DNA from: Bradyrhizobium sp. Y36
GTDB taxonomy: Bacteria; Pseudomonadota; Alphaproteobacteria; Rhizobiales; Xanthobacteraceae
Length of the DNA stretch: 64,000 nucleotides
Assembly (NCBI RefSeq): GCF_002531575.1
Contig: NZ_NWTI01000015.1
Coordinates: 1 to 64,000, forward strand
Direction of reading: 5' to 3'
Part shown: piece by piece, positions 9,004 to 16,462 of the stretch
Position numbering within the stretch: the first letter of the stretch is position 1
Layout of the letters: each line of letters begins with the position of its first letter
The notes under the pieces: model-generated
Seen by the model: the letters and a program-made list of their open reading frames with translations, nothing else
Told to the model about the DNA's origin: nothing
The model's database searches: none
Program-made: the position numbers and the translations under genes

Positions 9004-9297
9004 ATGCGCAAAATCGCCGTCGCTGTCATGTTTGCTCTGATCGCACCGACCGCATTGGCGCAGGACCGTGTTCCAATGTATGGCGAACAGTCCCCGGACA
9101 AGTCGGAGACGCAGAAGGCGGACGACATTCGGGCTGAGCGCGCCTATCAACGCTCCCTCGGCAACGTTCCTGACCAAAAGGCCGTAGATCCGTGGGGCAC
9201 TGCCCGCGGCGCCGAAGCGTCGAAGAAGCCGTCTGCACCGCCCAAACCAGTAGTGAAACATTCGTCCAAGGCCAAGAGCGGCAACACCCCCAACTAG
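9004..9297 (+). CDS. Small exported protein between the two DUF2786 copies
   Basis: 97 residues from the ATG at 9004. The signal peptide is MRKIAVAVMFALIAPTALA with cleavage before QDRV. The mature chain is hydrophilic, rich in Lys, Pro, Ala and Ser, with a basic C terminus and no Cys. It is divergent from DUF2786 copy 1 and convergent towards copy 2. Function unknown. Confidence 0.65.
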   Translation: MRKIAVAVMFALIAPTALAQDRVPMYGEQSPDKSETQKADDIRAERAYQRSLGNVPDQKAVDPWGTARGAEASKKPSAPPKPVVKHSSKAKSGNTPN

Positions 9298-9314
9298 CGA
9301 ATTTTAAAGGACGC

Positions 9315-9334
9315 CTGCCGGCGTGAACCGGCAG
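9315..9334 (+). terminator. Small hairpin after the exported-protein gene
   Basis: CTGCCGG and CCGGCAG form a perfect 7-bp stem with a six-base loop 17 bases after the stop at 9297. No T-run follows, so intrinsic termination is uncertain. Confidence 0.35.
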
Positions 9335-9462
9335 ACTGCCGACAGCGTGCCCGACGGCCTAATGGACGGCGAGGCACCCGTCGTCATTGCTCAACTTGTC
9401 ATTGCTCAGCGTGACGCCATGCGCTCAGCTCCCGCCGAAGCCGCCCTCCTCACCCGATGCGT

Positions 9463-10206
9463 TCAGCTTCCTTTGGACGCGGTCCCCGGATGCGCCTCGC
9501 CAAGGCCGGGATTGATGGCCAGCGACGCGCCGGCAGCGCCGCCGGCTTCATAGGCCGTCATCGACACCATCCGGCTGGCGCTGCGCACGGTCCGGAGCTT
9601 GAGGTCGAGCTTGTCCAGTTCTGCGTCGACCACCGAGGCCTTCAGGACGACCAGCCCGCGGCCGGTGCCTTCGTTGACCTGATCGCGGCCGGCCTTGATT
9701 GCCAGCAGCCTGTCCGCGATCGAGGCCACCATCCCGAGCGCGAAGGACGCATTGGCCAGATGCCGCTCCTGGTGCCGGAACCTGCCGTAGTCGACCGAGG
9801 TCTTGAAGCGGCCGAGTTCGGCGCGCACGACGCCGTCGATCAACTCGGCCAGGTAATGCGCGACCTCGACATCCGCGCCGAGACCGAAGAACACATAGCT
9901 GTTCTCGCCGCCTGCGTTCTTCTCGCGCCAGACCCGGCAATCGCAGATATGCGCGATCGCGCCGATGCAGTCGTCCAGCGGAATTCGCTTCTTGCGATGG
10001 GTCTCGAAGACCCTCCGTTCGCAGGGCGAGGCGCGCAGCTCGATGTCGGAGAGCGACAGATCGTGGCGATCCAAGAGCTCGGCGACCTTGGCGGCGGCCG
10101 ACAGCGCCTCGTCCTCGGTGCAGCCATTGGCAATGGTCTTGGCGCGCAACGCCTGAATGCGGAGCTTCAGCTTGTCGAGCGCGGCGGGACTGGAGGCCTG
10201 GTTCAC
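9463..10206 (-). CDS. DUF2786 protein, copy 2
   Basis: 247 residues, the same length as the copy at 8140-8883 and differing from it at about 28 positions by hand count (about 89% identity). Differences concentrate at the N terminus, around residues 180-215 and in the last 12 residues. The N-terminal DUF2786 domain and the HICDCRVW and YVFFGLGADVEVA blocks are intact in both, so neither looks like a pseudogene. Function unknown. Confidence 0.8.
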   Translation of the reverse strand: MNQASSPAALDKLKLRIQALRAKTIANGCTEDEALSAAAKVAELLDRHDLSLSDIELRASPCERRVFETHRKKRIPLDDCIGAIAHICDCRVWREKNAGGENSYVFFGLGADVEVAHYLAELIDGVVRAELGRFKTSVDYGRFRHQERHLANASFALGMVASIADRLLAIKAGRDQVNEGTGRGLVVLKASVVDAELDKLDLKLRTVRSASRMVSMTAYEAGGAAGASLAINPGLGEAHPGTASKGS

Positions 10207-10345
10207 GGATTACCTGTCTGGGAGGCATGGCCAATGGATCGCGGTCGGATAGACTGGCAGAAGGGCACCACATCTCCTCCTTGCCTTCTCGATCGGGATA
10301 TCAGACGGCGATTGGTAGAAGGCTGTCATCACAGAAGGACTTGGA

Positions 10346-10510
10346 ATGTCGAATAGACGGTGGATGATCGTCCTGCTTGTTACCGTGATCGCTGTTTCCT
10401 CGATCGTAGCGGGCGCTCGGTACTATCTAAGCAGGTGCCATGGCATGGACGCATGCGCAGCCGCCGAAGCCGAAAGCCATGAGCGCGATAAGCCAGCCGA
10501 ACCACAGTAG
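10346..10510 (+). CDS. Possible 54-residue single-pass membrane protein
   Basis: ATG at 10346 follows a GAAGGACTTGG ribosome-site-like stretch. It encodes MSNRRWMIVLLVTVIAVSS..., one membrane helix (residues 6-23), then a polar tail with two Cys (SRCHGMDAC) and a charged end. A signal-anchor topology is likely. The opposite strand over 10427-10530 also encodes a hydrophobic segment ending in a Cys-rich tail but has no good nearby start codon, so I prefer this strand. Confidence is limited. Confidence 0.4.
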   Translation: MSNRRWMIVLLVTVIAVSSIVAGARYYLSRCHGMDACAAAEAESHERDKPAEPQ

Positions 10511-10605
10511 TTTTTTGGTCCAAGGACACGATGGTTTTTCGGTCGAAGAATCAGGATCGACGCATCTTGCGCTAGGCCCGTCAGCCTCACGCGGCGCGCG
10601 CCTAT

Positions 10606-10854
10606 CTATCGAGCCGACTGGCGAGGGCAAATCTCAACGTTTCCGCCCGTGGGTACTGCACCTCCAGCGATGCCGGCTCGATATTCGAGCCGGCATCCAC
10701 TTTTTACCGGACGACATCCTCTCGCGTCGCAAAGCACCTGTCCCGTCGCAGTCACTGCATGTCGTGCCGGAGTCGGCGCGGCAACTGCTGTGCTCTTGCC
10801 ACCCAAGACTGCAAGCAAGATCACTGCGTTCGTAGTCAAAAAACGGTTGAACAT
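10606..10854 (-). CDS. Small secreted Cys-containing protein
   Basis: 82 residues from the ATG at 10854, preceded by AGGA. The signal peptide has the core AVILLAVLGGKSTAVAA. The mature part contains four Cys in the pattern QVLCDARGCRPV..GCRLE...EICPR, suggesting two disulfides in the periplasm. The longer frame up to 11109 runs into a stretch of decayed sequence and is not part of this gene. No named family recognised. Confidence 0.6.
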   Translation of the reverse strand: MFNRFLTTNAVILLAVLGGKSTAVAAPTPARHAVTATGQVLCDARGCRPVKSGCRLEYRAGIAGGAVPTGGNVEICPRQSAR

Positions 10855-11146
10855 CGCATCATCCTGCCGCGGACTTACTATCCTCATCAGATGCCATAAG
10901 ATTGCAAGGAAAATGGGGGCAAGACGTGACCGCGGGTGCCCGCATAAAGCCCGTGAAGCCTTCGCCATCCATTGCTGAGAGTTCTTATCGGCTTCAAAAC
11001 CGCCGAACCCGAACCGTAGGGCTGGACGTGCTCGATCTGATCCTCCTGCCCGCCGAAAAACCCGCTCAGCGCCTGTACTTGGTTTCGGGGTGCATGCCAT
11101 AGCTGACAACAGTTTGGCTGCAATATCAGCTACATGAGAGGAGAAC
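10855..11146 (-). pseudogene. Non-coding stretch with possible phage baseplate remnant
   Basis: No intact gene is seen. On the minus strand, pieces in different frames read GGQEDQIEHVQPYG, then FEADKNSQQ, then GEGFTGFM. This order resembles Mu gp45-like baseplate proteins as I remember them, interrupted by frameshifts. The similarity is weak and short. It sits just outside the left border of the genomic island. Confidence 0.2.
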
Positions 11147-11163
11147 TGGCGGAAGGGGTGGGA
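11147..11163 (+). repeat. attR: partial copy of the tRNA-Ser 3' end
   Basis: TGGCGGAAGGGGTGGGA matches 20615-20631 at 16 of 17 positions (the difference is A to G at the tenth base). That segment is the complement of the tRNA CCA end and acceptor/T-arm. Similarity stops after this block, as expected for a remnant att core. It marks the left limit of the island. Confidence 0.65.
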
Positions 11164-11263
11164 CCGCCCACCTAGACGCCGAAGGCGTTGATCCGATTAC
11201 GAAAATAACGGTCACCAAACGATGTACCGTAGCACAGATCCGTAGCAATGCTTGCTGGCTTGA

Positions 11264-11902
11264 TCAAGGTGCGGCGAAGAGCACGCGGGAGCCTACGCCA
11301 AGTCGATCAGGCTCAGAATGTTCGTGTAGCGACAGGTAAGGACTTTTGTTCTTCAGTATCTGTCTAATCTCCGAAGTGCCGTATGTGATGACTTGGAGGA
11401 AGTTGCTCATCGACTTGCCCGACTGCTCCGCTCGCTGCTGAGCCTCCTCTACGTGGGTGGATCGTCGTGGCGTGTACTGGATCGCGAGATCGACATCTCC
11501 GAGATCAGAGTTGTCGCCTAGGTAGCTGCCAAACACACGGACCGATGTAATGCGGTGGGTGAGTTCATCGCGCTCGTTGACCTGCTTCACGCGTTCAAGG
11601 AGCTCGGCCACCAACCGTTCGGCTTCAGCGCGGCTGATGCGACGCACGAACTTGGCGTTGCAGAGCTGAATGCCCAAGTCGCTGACAACAAGCCGCGCTG
11701 GCTCTTGTTTTGCGGTCACATCCTTCTCAATGTAGCCCTCACGCAGGAGAGCTTCGATCATCGAGACGGCCTCAGCCTCATCGCACCCCAGTCGCTCCAT
11801 CACGATGCTCGGACGTACCGCGCCGCTTTCAACAAAACGCAAAAGGTCTCGCACCTTTATGAGGCGAACGCCTCTGATGGTCTCATCCCGACCGACACGC
11901 AT
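11264..11902 (-). CDS. Winged-helix / minimal nucleotidyltransferase (MNT-like)
   Basis: 212 residues. Residues 15-80 look like a winged-helix DNA-binding fold (VRDLLRFVES..., MIEALLREGYIEK). Residues 119-142 carry the Pol-beta nucleotidyltransferase signature VFGSYLGDNSDLGDVDLAI: GS at 125-126 and the metal-binding pair D136 and D138. The third acidic residue cannot be placed with confidence. MNT proteins are AMPylating antitoxins of HEPN toxins, or regulators. The gene starts 16 bases after the TIR-like gene with its own GAGGAG site, so the two should be co-transcribed, the TIR-like gene first. This is not a CD-NTase of CBASS type, as far as I can judge. Confidence 0.75.
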   Translation of the reverse strand: MRVGRDETIRGVRLIKVRDLLRFVESGAVRPSIVMERLGCDEAEAVSMIEALLREGYIEKDVTAKQEPARLVVSDLGIQLCNAKFVRRISRAEAERLVAELLERVKQVNERDELTHRITSVRVFGSYLGDNSDLGDVDLAIQYTPRRSTHVEEAQQRAEQSGKSMSNFLQVITYGTSEIRQILKNKSPYLSLHEHSEPDRLGVGSRVLFAAP

Positions 11903-11918
11903 GAACTAACGCTCCTCA

Positions 11919-12989
11919 TTAGGCCGCGACCTTCTCGCGAAACTCGTTGAAAGCCTTCAGCAACTTCATCGTGGCTGCGTTATTCAACTCGTCACCCACA
12001 TAGCGACATTCGTAAAGGCCGCTGAGGTTGGACGGGAGTTGGAGGCCATCTTCTACAACGAGGATGAAGTTGGCCCGATACAGGGCCATCGCTGCGCCGA
12101 TCTCGATGAGCACGTTCTCATTGATGTGTGGCCGCTCGTTACCTGCCGCATTCGTGTAAGTACCCTCGGTGCTAACGTGAATAACCGCGGCTTGGCAGCT
12201 CCTCATCTCGTCCATGACCTTGTCGGGAACAGGCTTTGCCGCGCTCTCTCGCTCCTGCGCTACGACAGGCACAAAGTTACCGAAAGCCACGATCTCCTTG
12301 ATCTGCTCCAGCACCTTCTTGTTCTTGCCGTGCGTAATGAAAACGCGCTGGATTGCAGCGGGCTTCATTGGCACGACAACCTCGATAGATGGAGAAGCCT
12401 GCGGGGGCTTCAACTCGTCGGGCTCACGATCCACTTCGTCCTCTTGAGAGTGATCGAAACTGCTTTCCCCCGCGAAAAGGCTAACAGCGTCTTCGTCGAA
12501 CTCGAACCGCGTTGGCGACCCCTTGCGTCCAACGACAAGCTCGCCGAGATCGGCACCTTGCGCGACTTGGAAGAAGCAGACCGCTTGGTCGTTGAGGATT
12601 TTCTCATTTGAGGATGCCACCGAGGTGAAGTGATCGTGCCAATGAGAGGCAACCTCCACCGCCGTGACAGTTTTTTCGGACTTGTGGGCAGCCCTTTCGA
12701 CCACCGCGGCGTAGGCCGGTATCGAGCGAATAACCTCGATGAGAACGGTGGCGATGGCTGCACCCTTATCCTTTGCCCCTCGTCGCCCACGGTCAGTGAG
12801 CCGAAGCCTGCCCGAGTTCTCCTCGATCATTCCCCAAGCCTTCATCGCATTCAGCTTGCGTCCATCAAGAACACTGCTGTCCACGATCGCTTTTGCTTCA
12901 GTCAGGGTAGCTCCTATGGGCTTCGTGACCAGATACGCAGCCAACGCTTTCACGTCGTCGATGGTGGTACGGATCGGCAAGCTGTCCAT
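11919..12989 (-). CDS. Winged-helix protein with C-terminal TIR-like domain
   Basis: 356 residues from the ATG at 12989, which has a perfect GGAGG five bases upstream (preferred over a start at 13013). Residues 8-70 resemble a winged helix. Residues 80-200 are an unassigned middle region. Residues 215-350 match the predicted nucleotide-binding TIR-like family (PF10137, the CAP12/Pycsar type): RVFITHGKN, a central CQAAVIHVS strand, and ENVLIEIGAA with likely catalytic Glu 296. Related TIR domains hydrolyse NAD in antiphage systems. First gene of a two-gene operon with the MNT-like gene. The inferred role is an abortive-infection effector. Confidence 0.8.
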   Translation of the reverse strand: MDSLPIRTTIDDVKALAAYLVTKPIGATLTEAKAIVDSSVLDGRKLNAMKAWGMIEENSGRLRLTDRGRRGAKDKGAAIATVLIEVIRSIPAYAAVVERAAHKSEKTVTAVEVASHWHDHFTSVASSNEKILNDQAVCFFQVAQGADLGELVVGRKGSPTRFEFDEDAVSLFAGESSFDHSQEDEVDREPDELKPPQASPSIEVVVPMKPAAIQRVFITHGKNKKVLEQIKEIVAFGNFVPVVAQERESAAKPVPDKVMDEMRSCQAAVIHVSTEGTYTNAAGNERPHINENVLIEIGAAMALYRANFILVVEDGLQLPSNLSGLYECRYVGDELNNAATMKLLKAFNEFREKVAA

Positions 12990-13101
12990 GCGAACCTCCT
13001 TATGGGTGCGCACAACATAAGCGGCTTTACAAAAGCGTCAAGAACAACTGAAGAACATTCCGCTCTTATTCACAGAGATAGAGTGTCGGGGTGCTACTTC
13101 T

Positions 13102-13740
13102 CTAGGTTGACCAATGCGTTAGACTGGCTTCTGCCCCGGCGGGGTCTTCCTTGATGCGATAGATCGTTTGTCGGCTCAGGCCCGTTGCTGACGCGATCTG
13201 CCCGACGCCTGCCGATTGCCCCAGCATGCTGCGGACCGTTTCAAGCTGATCCTTTCCGAACGTCGGCTTCCGTCCGCGGTACTTCGTCTCCCCCGCCTTG
13301 GCCTTGGCGAGAGCGATGCCGCCGCGCTGCGCTTCCTTGATGGCCTCAGCGTTGGCCTGTGCAGTTGCGGCCATGAACGCAATGAGCGCGTCTCTGACAG
13401 CCTGCTGCATAGGGTCTTTCGTTGCCCCGTCGAACGTGAGCCCGTTGATCACCGTCCGGATGACGACGCCACGCCGCATGAACTCCCTGATCGTGTCGCA
13501 CACGTCCCCGTAGTTGCGCCCGAGACGGTCGATCCAGCGAACCACAAGGGTGTCGCCGCTGCGGAGGATGTCGAAGAGACGCTTGCCCTCGGGACGTTCG
13601 GCAAGGCGAGTGCTGATGCCCGAGACACCATGGTCTGCGACGACGCGGTCGATCTTGAAGCCTGCGGCCTCTGCTCCTGTCCGCTGATGTTCGACGGTCT
13701 GATCGGTGGTGGATACTCGCGCATAGAAGATCGTGGCCAT
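13102..13740 (-). CDS. Serine recombinase, resolvase/invertase (Pin) family
   Basis: 212 residues. The resolvase catalytic domain starts MATIFYARVSTTDQT, with the nucleophile Ser at residue 10 in YARVST. It continues with R in LAERPEGKRLFDIL and the DTLVVRWIDRLGR block, then the long E-helix (MQQAVRDALIAFMAATAQANAEAIKEAQRGGI). The C-terminal helix-turn-helix is VGQIASATGLSRQTIYRI. These enzymes cut and rejoin DNA at short inverted sites. A cluster of inverted and direct repeats lies just upstream. It looks complete and is probably an island accessory or a nested element. Confidence 0.9.
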   Translation of the reverse strand: MATIFYARVSTTDQTVEHQRTGAEAAGFKIDRVVADHGVSGISTRLAERPEGKRLFDILRSGDTLVVRWIDRLGRNYGDVCDTIREFMRRGVVIRTVINGLTFDGATKDPMQQAVRDALIAFMAATAQANAEAIKEAQRGGIALAKAKAGETKYRGRKPTFGKDQLETVRSMLGQSAGVGQIASATGLSRQTIYRIKEDPAGAEASLTHWST

Positions 13741-13755
13741 GGACGCCCTTTTTAA

Positions 13756-13812
13756 CCGTTAGGGTTATGTCCGTTGAGTATCGTGTCCGTTGATCGAAGT
13801 CAACCCTAACGG
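13756..13812. repeat. Inverted and direct repeat cluster, putative recombination site
   Basis: CCGTTAGGGTT (13756-13766) and AACCCTAACGG (13802-13812) form a perfect 11-base inverted repeat. Between them TGTCCGTTGA occurs twice (13768-13777 and 13784-13793), and a related TTACGGACA follows near 13857. The cluster sits between the recombinase start and the next gene. That is where serine recombinases commonly keep res/crossover sites and autoregulate. Its use by this enzyme is inferred. Confidence 0.5.
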
Positions 13813-13997
13813 ACGCTGTTTCGGGGCTGCCCTGATTGTCCGCACGGGCATACCCTTACGGACATTCGTTCAGTGTGAAGTCGAGAATGGGAACCGGACG
13901 GCGCAGTTCCGGTTGTGCATTCCGTAACCGGCAGGCTGAGAGAGCGGTTCACACTCGCCTGCAACGAGTTAGGAGCAACGAGTGCGGGAGCTGCGCC

Positions 13998-14198
13998 ATG
14001 TTGAGACGGCGTCGTTTCAAGCAAACCAGCACATTGGAAGAACGGCTCGCGGCCGAAGCGAAGCGCATTCGCGAACTAGCCGACCATGCGACGCCCAGCG
14101 AGCGAGAGCGGCTGATCAGCAAGGCTCGCCAAGCCGAAACAACAGCCCATTTGACCGAGTGGATCAACTCTCCCGGCCTGCAGCCTCCGAAAGGGTAG
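13998..14198 (+). CDS. Small conserved protein, MLRRRRFKQ type
   Basis: 66 residues from the ATG at 13998, preceded by GGGAG. It begins MLRRRRFKQTSTLEERLA and ends WINSPGLQPPKG. This basic start, charged helix and Pro-terminated tail match a small-protein family I recall in many copies in bradyrhizobia. Function unknown. The upstream in-frame extension to 13836 overlaps the recombinase repeat region and is rejected. Confidence 0.65.
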   Translation: MLRRRRFKQTSTLEERLAAEAKRIRELADHATPSERERLISKARQAETTAHLTEWINSPGLQPPKG

Positions 14199-14420
14199 GC
14201 GCCACGTGAGAGGTTCGAGGTGCGCTTCCGCGTGAGCCAAGGCCCCCCCGGCATGGGGGGTGTTGGCACTGATGGCCCCCTCGAAGCACGGTCTCACATT
14301 TTTCCGCCAACTATCCGCTCGTTGACCTGTGGACTACGGGTCGGGCCTGTTGCTACCTCAGATTGGTTCGCCTCGGCCGTGCTATACAGATCGGATCGCT
14401 GCCTTTCATTTGGTGATTTG

Positions 14421-15110
14421 ATGTCTGTTAAGCTGCCTTACATGGTCACGCCCGGCGTCATTCCGAAAGTGCTCACGAAAATCCGTGAAGCGCGACGACC
14501 GGAACGCTTCACTCAGGATTACCTTGAGACGATGCTCGGCATACGCGGCGGTAACGCGCGTGCTGTGCTTCCGTTGCTCAAGCGCATGACGTTCCTCAAT
14601 GGCGATGGAACGCCCACTACGCTGTACGATCGCTTCCGCAACGATGACACACGGGCCATCGCGCAAGCTGAGGGTATCAGAAAGGCCTACGAGGATGTGT
14701 TCAATAGAAACCAGTTTGCCTACAACTTACCCCGAGACAAGTTCACGTCATTAGTTACTGAGATGACCGGGCTGGCAAAGGACAGTCCCGTGTCGCGAGC
14801 AACGGTGGGCACCTTCTTCACATTGAAGGATGGCGCGGACTTTGAGGGGACGTTCGGCGACGAGCAACTACCGGCAGCGAACAATGGAGCGCAGATGGCC
14901 GACCCCCCGCAGGCGCAATCTCCCACGCCCACTCCTCCAGCACCGCCCAACACGGTGCCCCCGCAACACTTCCAGCCCCCGCCCCAGCAACAGGATGGTG
15001 TGGAGTTTCGAGTGGGCTACACCATCAATCTGAACCTCCCTGAGACGACCAACCCCGACGTGTTCAATGCGATTTTTCGGTCTCTCAAAGAGCACCTGCT
15101 GAGGAATTGA
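14421..15110 (+). CDS. DUF5343 protein
   Basis: 229 residues from the ATG at 14421. Residues 3-70 read LPYMVTPGVIPKVLTKIREA, then FTQDYLETMLGIRGG and a LLKRMTFLN strand. This is the DUF5343 pattern, a winged-helix-like domain of unknown role often seen on mobile DNA. A Pro/Gln-rich linker (about residues 155-195) separates a C-terminal segment that has YTINLNLPETTNPDVFNAIFRSLKEH. It is followed after one base by the HEPN gene, so the pair is a tight operon. Confidence 0.75.
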   Translation: MSVKLPYMVTPGVIPKVLTKIREARRPERFTQDYLETMLGIRGGNARAVLPLLKRMTFLNGDGTPTTLYDRFRNDDTRAIAQAEGIRKAYEDVFNRNQFAYNLPRDKFTSLVTEMTGLAKDSPVSRATVGTFFTLKDGADFEGTFGDEQLPAANNGAQMADPPQAQSPTPTPPAPPNTVPPQHFQPPPQQQDGVEFRVGYTINLNLPETTNPDVFNAIFRSLKEHLLRN

Positions 15111-15111
15111 T

Positions 15112-15690
15112 GTGAAGCGGCTCGACGCAGTCCGACTTTTCGGCATGAACAATCTCGCTATTGAGGCGGACATCCGTCGACTGGAAAAAGAACAGCGGGT
15201 TGACCTGGGTCATGTCCAACCTGAGAAGCGCCCCGAAGAAGAGTTCTATGCGCAATTCTCTCAGAAGCTCCGATCAGAAGCTGACATGATGCAGCGGCAC
15301 TATGCCGTGTTCTACTGCCTTGAGAACTCGATCCGCGAGCTGATCATGGAAAGGCTCTTGGAGCTGCACGGTGCGAATTGGTGGGATGAGCGCGTCCCGC
15401 AAAACGTCCGCGAGAACTGCAAGAAGAACAGAGACAAGGAGGTCGGAGCTGGGTTTACGCCGCGCTCGGACCAGATGATTGACTACTCCACCTTCGGAGA
15501 ACTTGGTGAGATTTTCAAGGCGAACGCAGACACCTTTGGTGAGATGTTCAGAGACCTGACTGCTGTTGGTCGCATCTTGTCGAACCTAAACACGCTGCGC
15601 GGTCCCATCGCTCACTGCAAGCCGCTCGCTGGAGATGAGGTCACTCGGCTTTATCTTGGTATGAGCGATTGGTTTAGACAGATGAGCTAG
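15112..15690 (+). CDS. Swt1-like HEPN domain protein (predicted RNase)
   Basis: 192 residues from a GTG at 15112, one base after the upstream stop. Residues 60-190 form a HEPN-like helical domain: YAVFYCLENSIRELIMERL, DQMIDYSTFGELGEIF, and the R-x4-H active-site motif RGPIAH at residues 163-168. The domain most resembles Swt1-type HEPN proteins. HEPN proteins with intact Rx4-6H are usually metal-independent RNases in toxin-antitoxin and antiphage systems. With DUF5343 upstream it forms a candidate defence or TA pair. Its last 17 bases overlap the convergent gene at 15674. Confidence 0.75.
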   Translation: MKRLDAVRLFGMNNLAIEADIRRLEKEQRVDLGHVQPEKRPEEEFYAQFSQKLRSEADMMQRHYAVFYCLENSIRELIMERLLELHGANWWDERVPQNVRENCKKNRDKEVGAGFTPRSDQMIDYSTFGELGEIFKANADTFGEMFRDLTAVGRILSNLNTLRGPIAHCKPLAGDEVTRLYLGMSDWFRQMS

Positions 15691-16462
15691 ATCGTCTCTT
15701 CGAAAAGCGCCGACGAACTGCAAGATGTCTTGGAGCTGCGCGTCGGTTGGTCCTGCCGAGAGTTTCGGTCACTGCTTTCACGTATCGCTCCGTCACCAAC
15801 TCGGCAGCCTGTTCGATGTCTTCGCCGATGTGACGCAGGACATTGCCTCGGGACGCCGGGTAGACATGCAGCTCGGTGGTCTTGCCGCCGCCCTGCGGCC
15901 AGCTCTTGTGGCTTCCCGAAGCGAGCCGGTGAACGATCTTCGCGGCCTGCACTCGCTTGAACTCACCCTTGGTCTCAGACTGAGGATCGGCGGCGGTCTT
16001 CGCTTCGACGGCGAGCCATGCCGCGACCACCATGCGAGGGTCTACCTCGTGCTGCCGGAGACGCGCCCACGCGGCCTTCGCTCGTTCTTTAGGGGGCATG
16101 CCACGGAGCCGAAACGCTTCGACGTACGGCCCAGCTTGGTCGTAGAGGCGGCGGACACGCAGGAGCGCATTCGCCACCACTCGGTCGCCCTCGTTGACCA
16201 CGAGCCATTCCACCGCTGCGCGACGAAATGGATTGATCTCGCTGGCCTTGAAGCTGGCGTGATAGGGACTGCCGTGCCGAGCGTAGTGGTCTGCATGTGA
16301 CCTGCAGAAGCGCGTATCGAGGCCGTCGCCGGTCCCTGCCCGCGCAGTGTTCTTGCAGCCAACCACTCGACACATCTTGAACATGTGACTGGGCTCTCGT
16401 GCGCGGCCCTTGACCTCGGCCTTGCGAGCGGCGCGACGTTTCCAGCGGCCGATGTCAGTCAT
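15674..16462 (-). CDS. Uncharacterised island protein with Cys/His motif
   Basis: 262 residues from the ATG at 16462, overlapping the stop of the upstream ATPase gene by eight bases, a sign of translational coupling. A very basic N terminus is followed at about residues 28-65 by CRVVGCKN...DTRFCRSHADHYARHGS, which could bind zinc (C-x4-C...C-x2-H). The rest is helical (ERAKAAWARLRQHEV, AAELVTERYVKAVTETL) and the C terminus is Arg/Ser-rich. No known family; a DNA- or replication-associated island function is a guess from its neighbours. Confidence 0.65.
   Translation of the reverse strand: MTDIGRWKRRAARKAEVKGRAREPSHMFKMCRVVGCKNTARAGTGDGLDTRFCRSHADHYARHGSPYHASFKASEINPFRRAAVEWLVVNEGDRVVANALLRVRRLYDQAGPYVEAFRLRGMPPKERAKAAWARLRQHEVDPRMVVAAWLAVEAKTAADPQSETKGEFKRVQAAKIVHRLASGSHKSWPQGGGKTTELHVYPASRGNVLRHIGEDIEQAAELVTERYVKAVTETLGRTNRRAAPRHLAVRRRFSKRRSSSSV

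Noticed and set aside
11264..12989. Calling the TIR-like/nucleotidyltransferase operon a CBASS or Pycsar system
   Set aside because: The nucleotidyltransferase is about 212 residues with an N-terminal winged helix and a minimal MNT motif. It lacks the size and layout of CD-NTases or Pycsar cyclases, so a named system is not justified.
11264..15690. Joining the MNT-like gene and the HEPN gene as a HEPN-MNT toxin-antitoxin system
   Set aside because: They are on opposite strands, about 3 kb apart, separated by a recombinase, and each has its own close partner.
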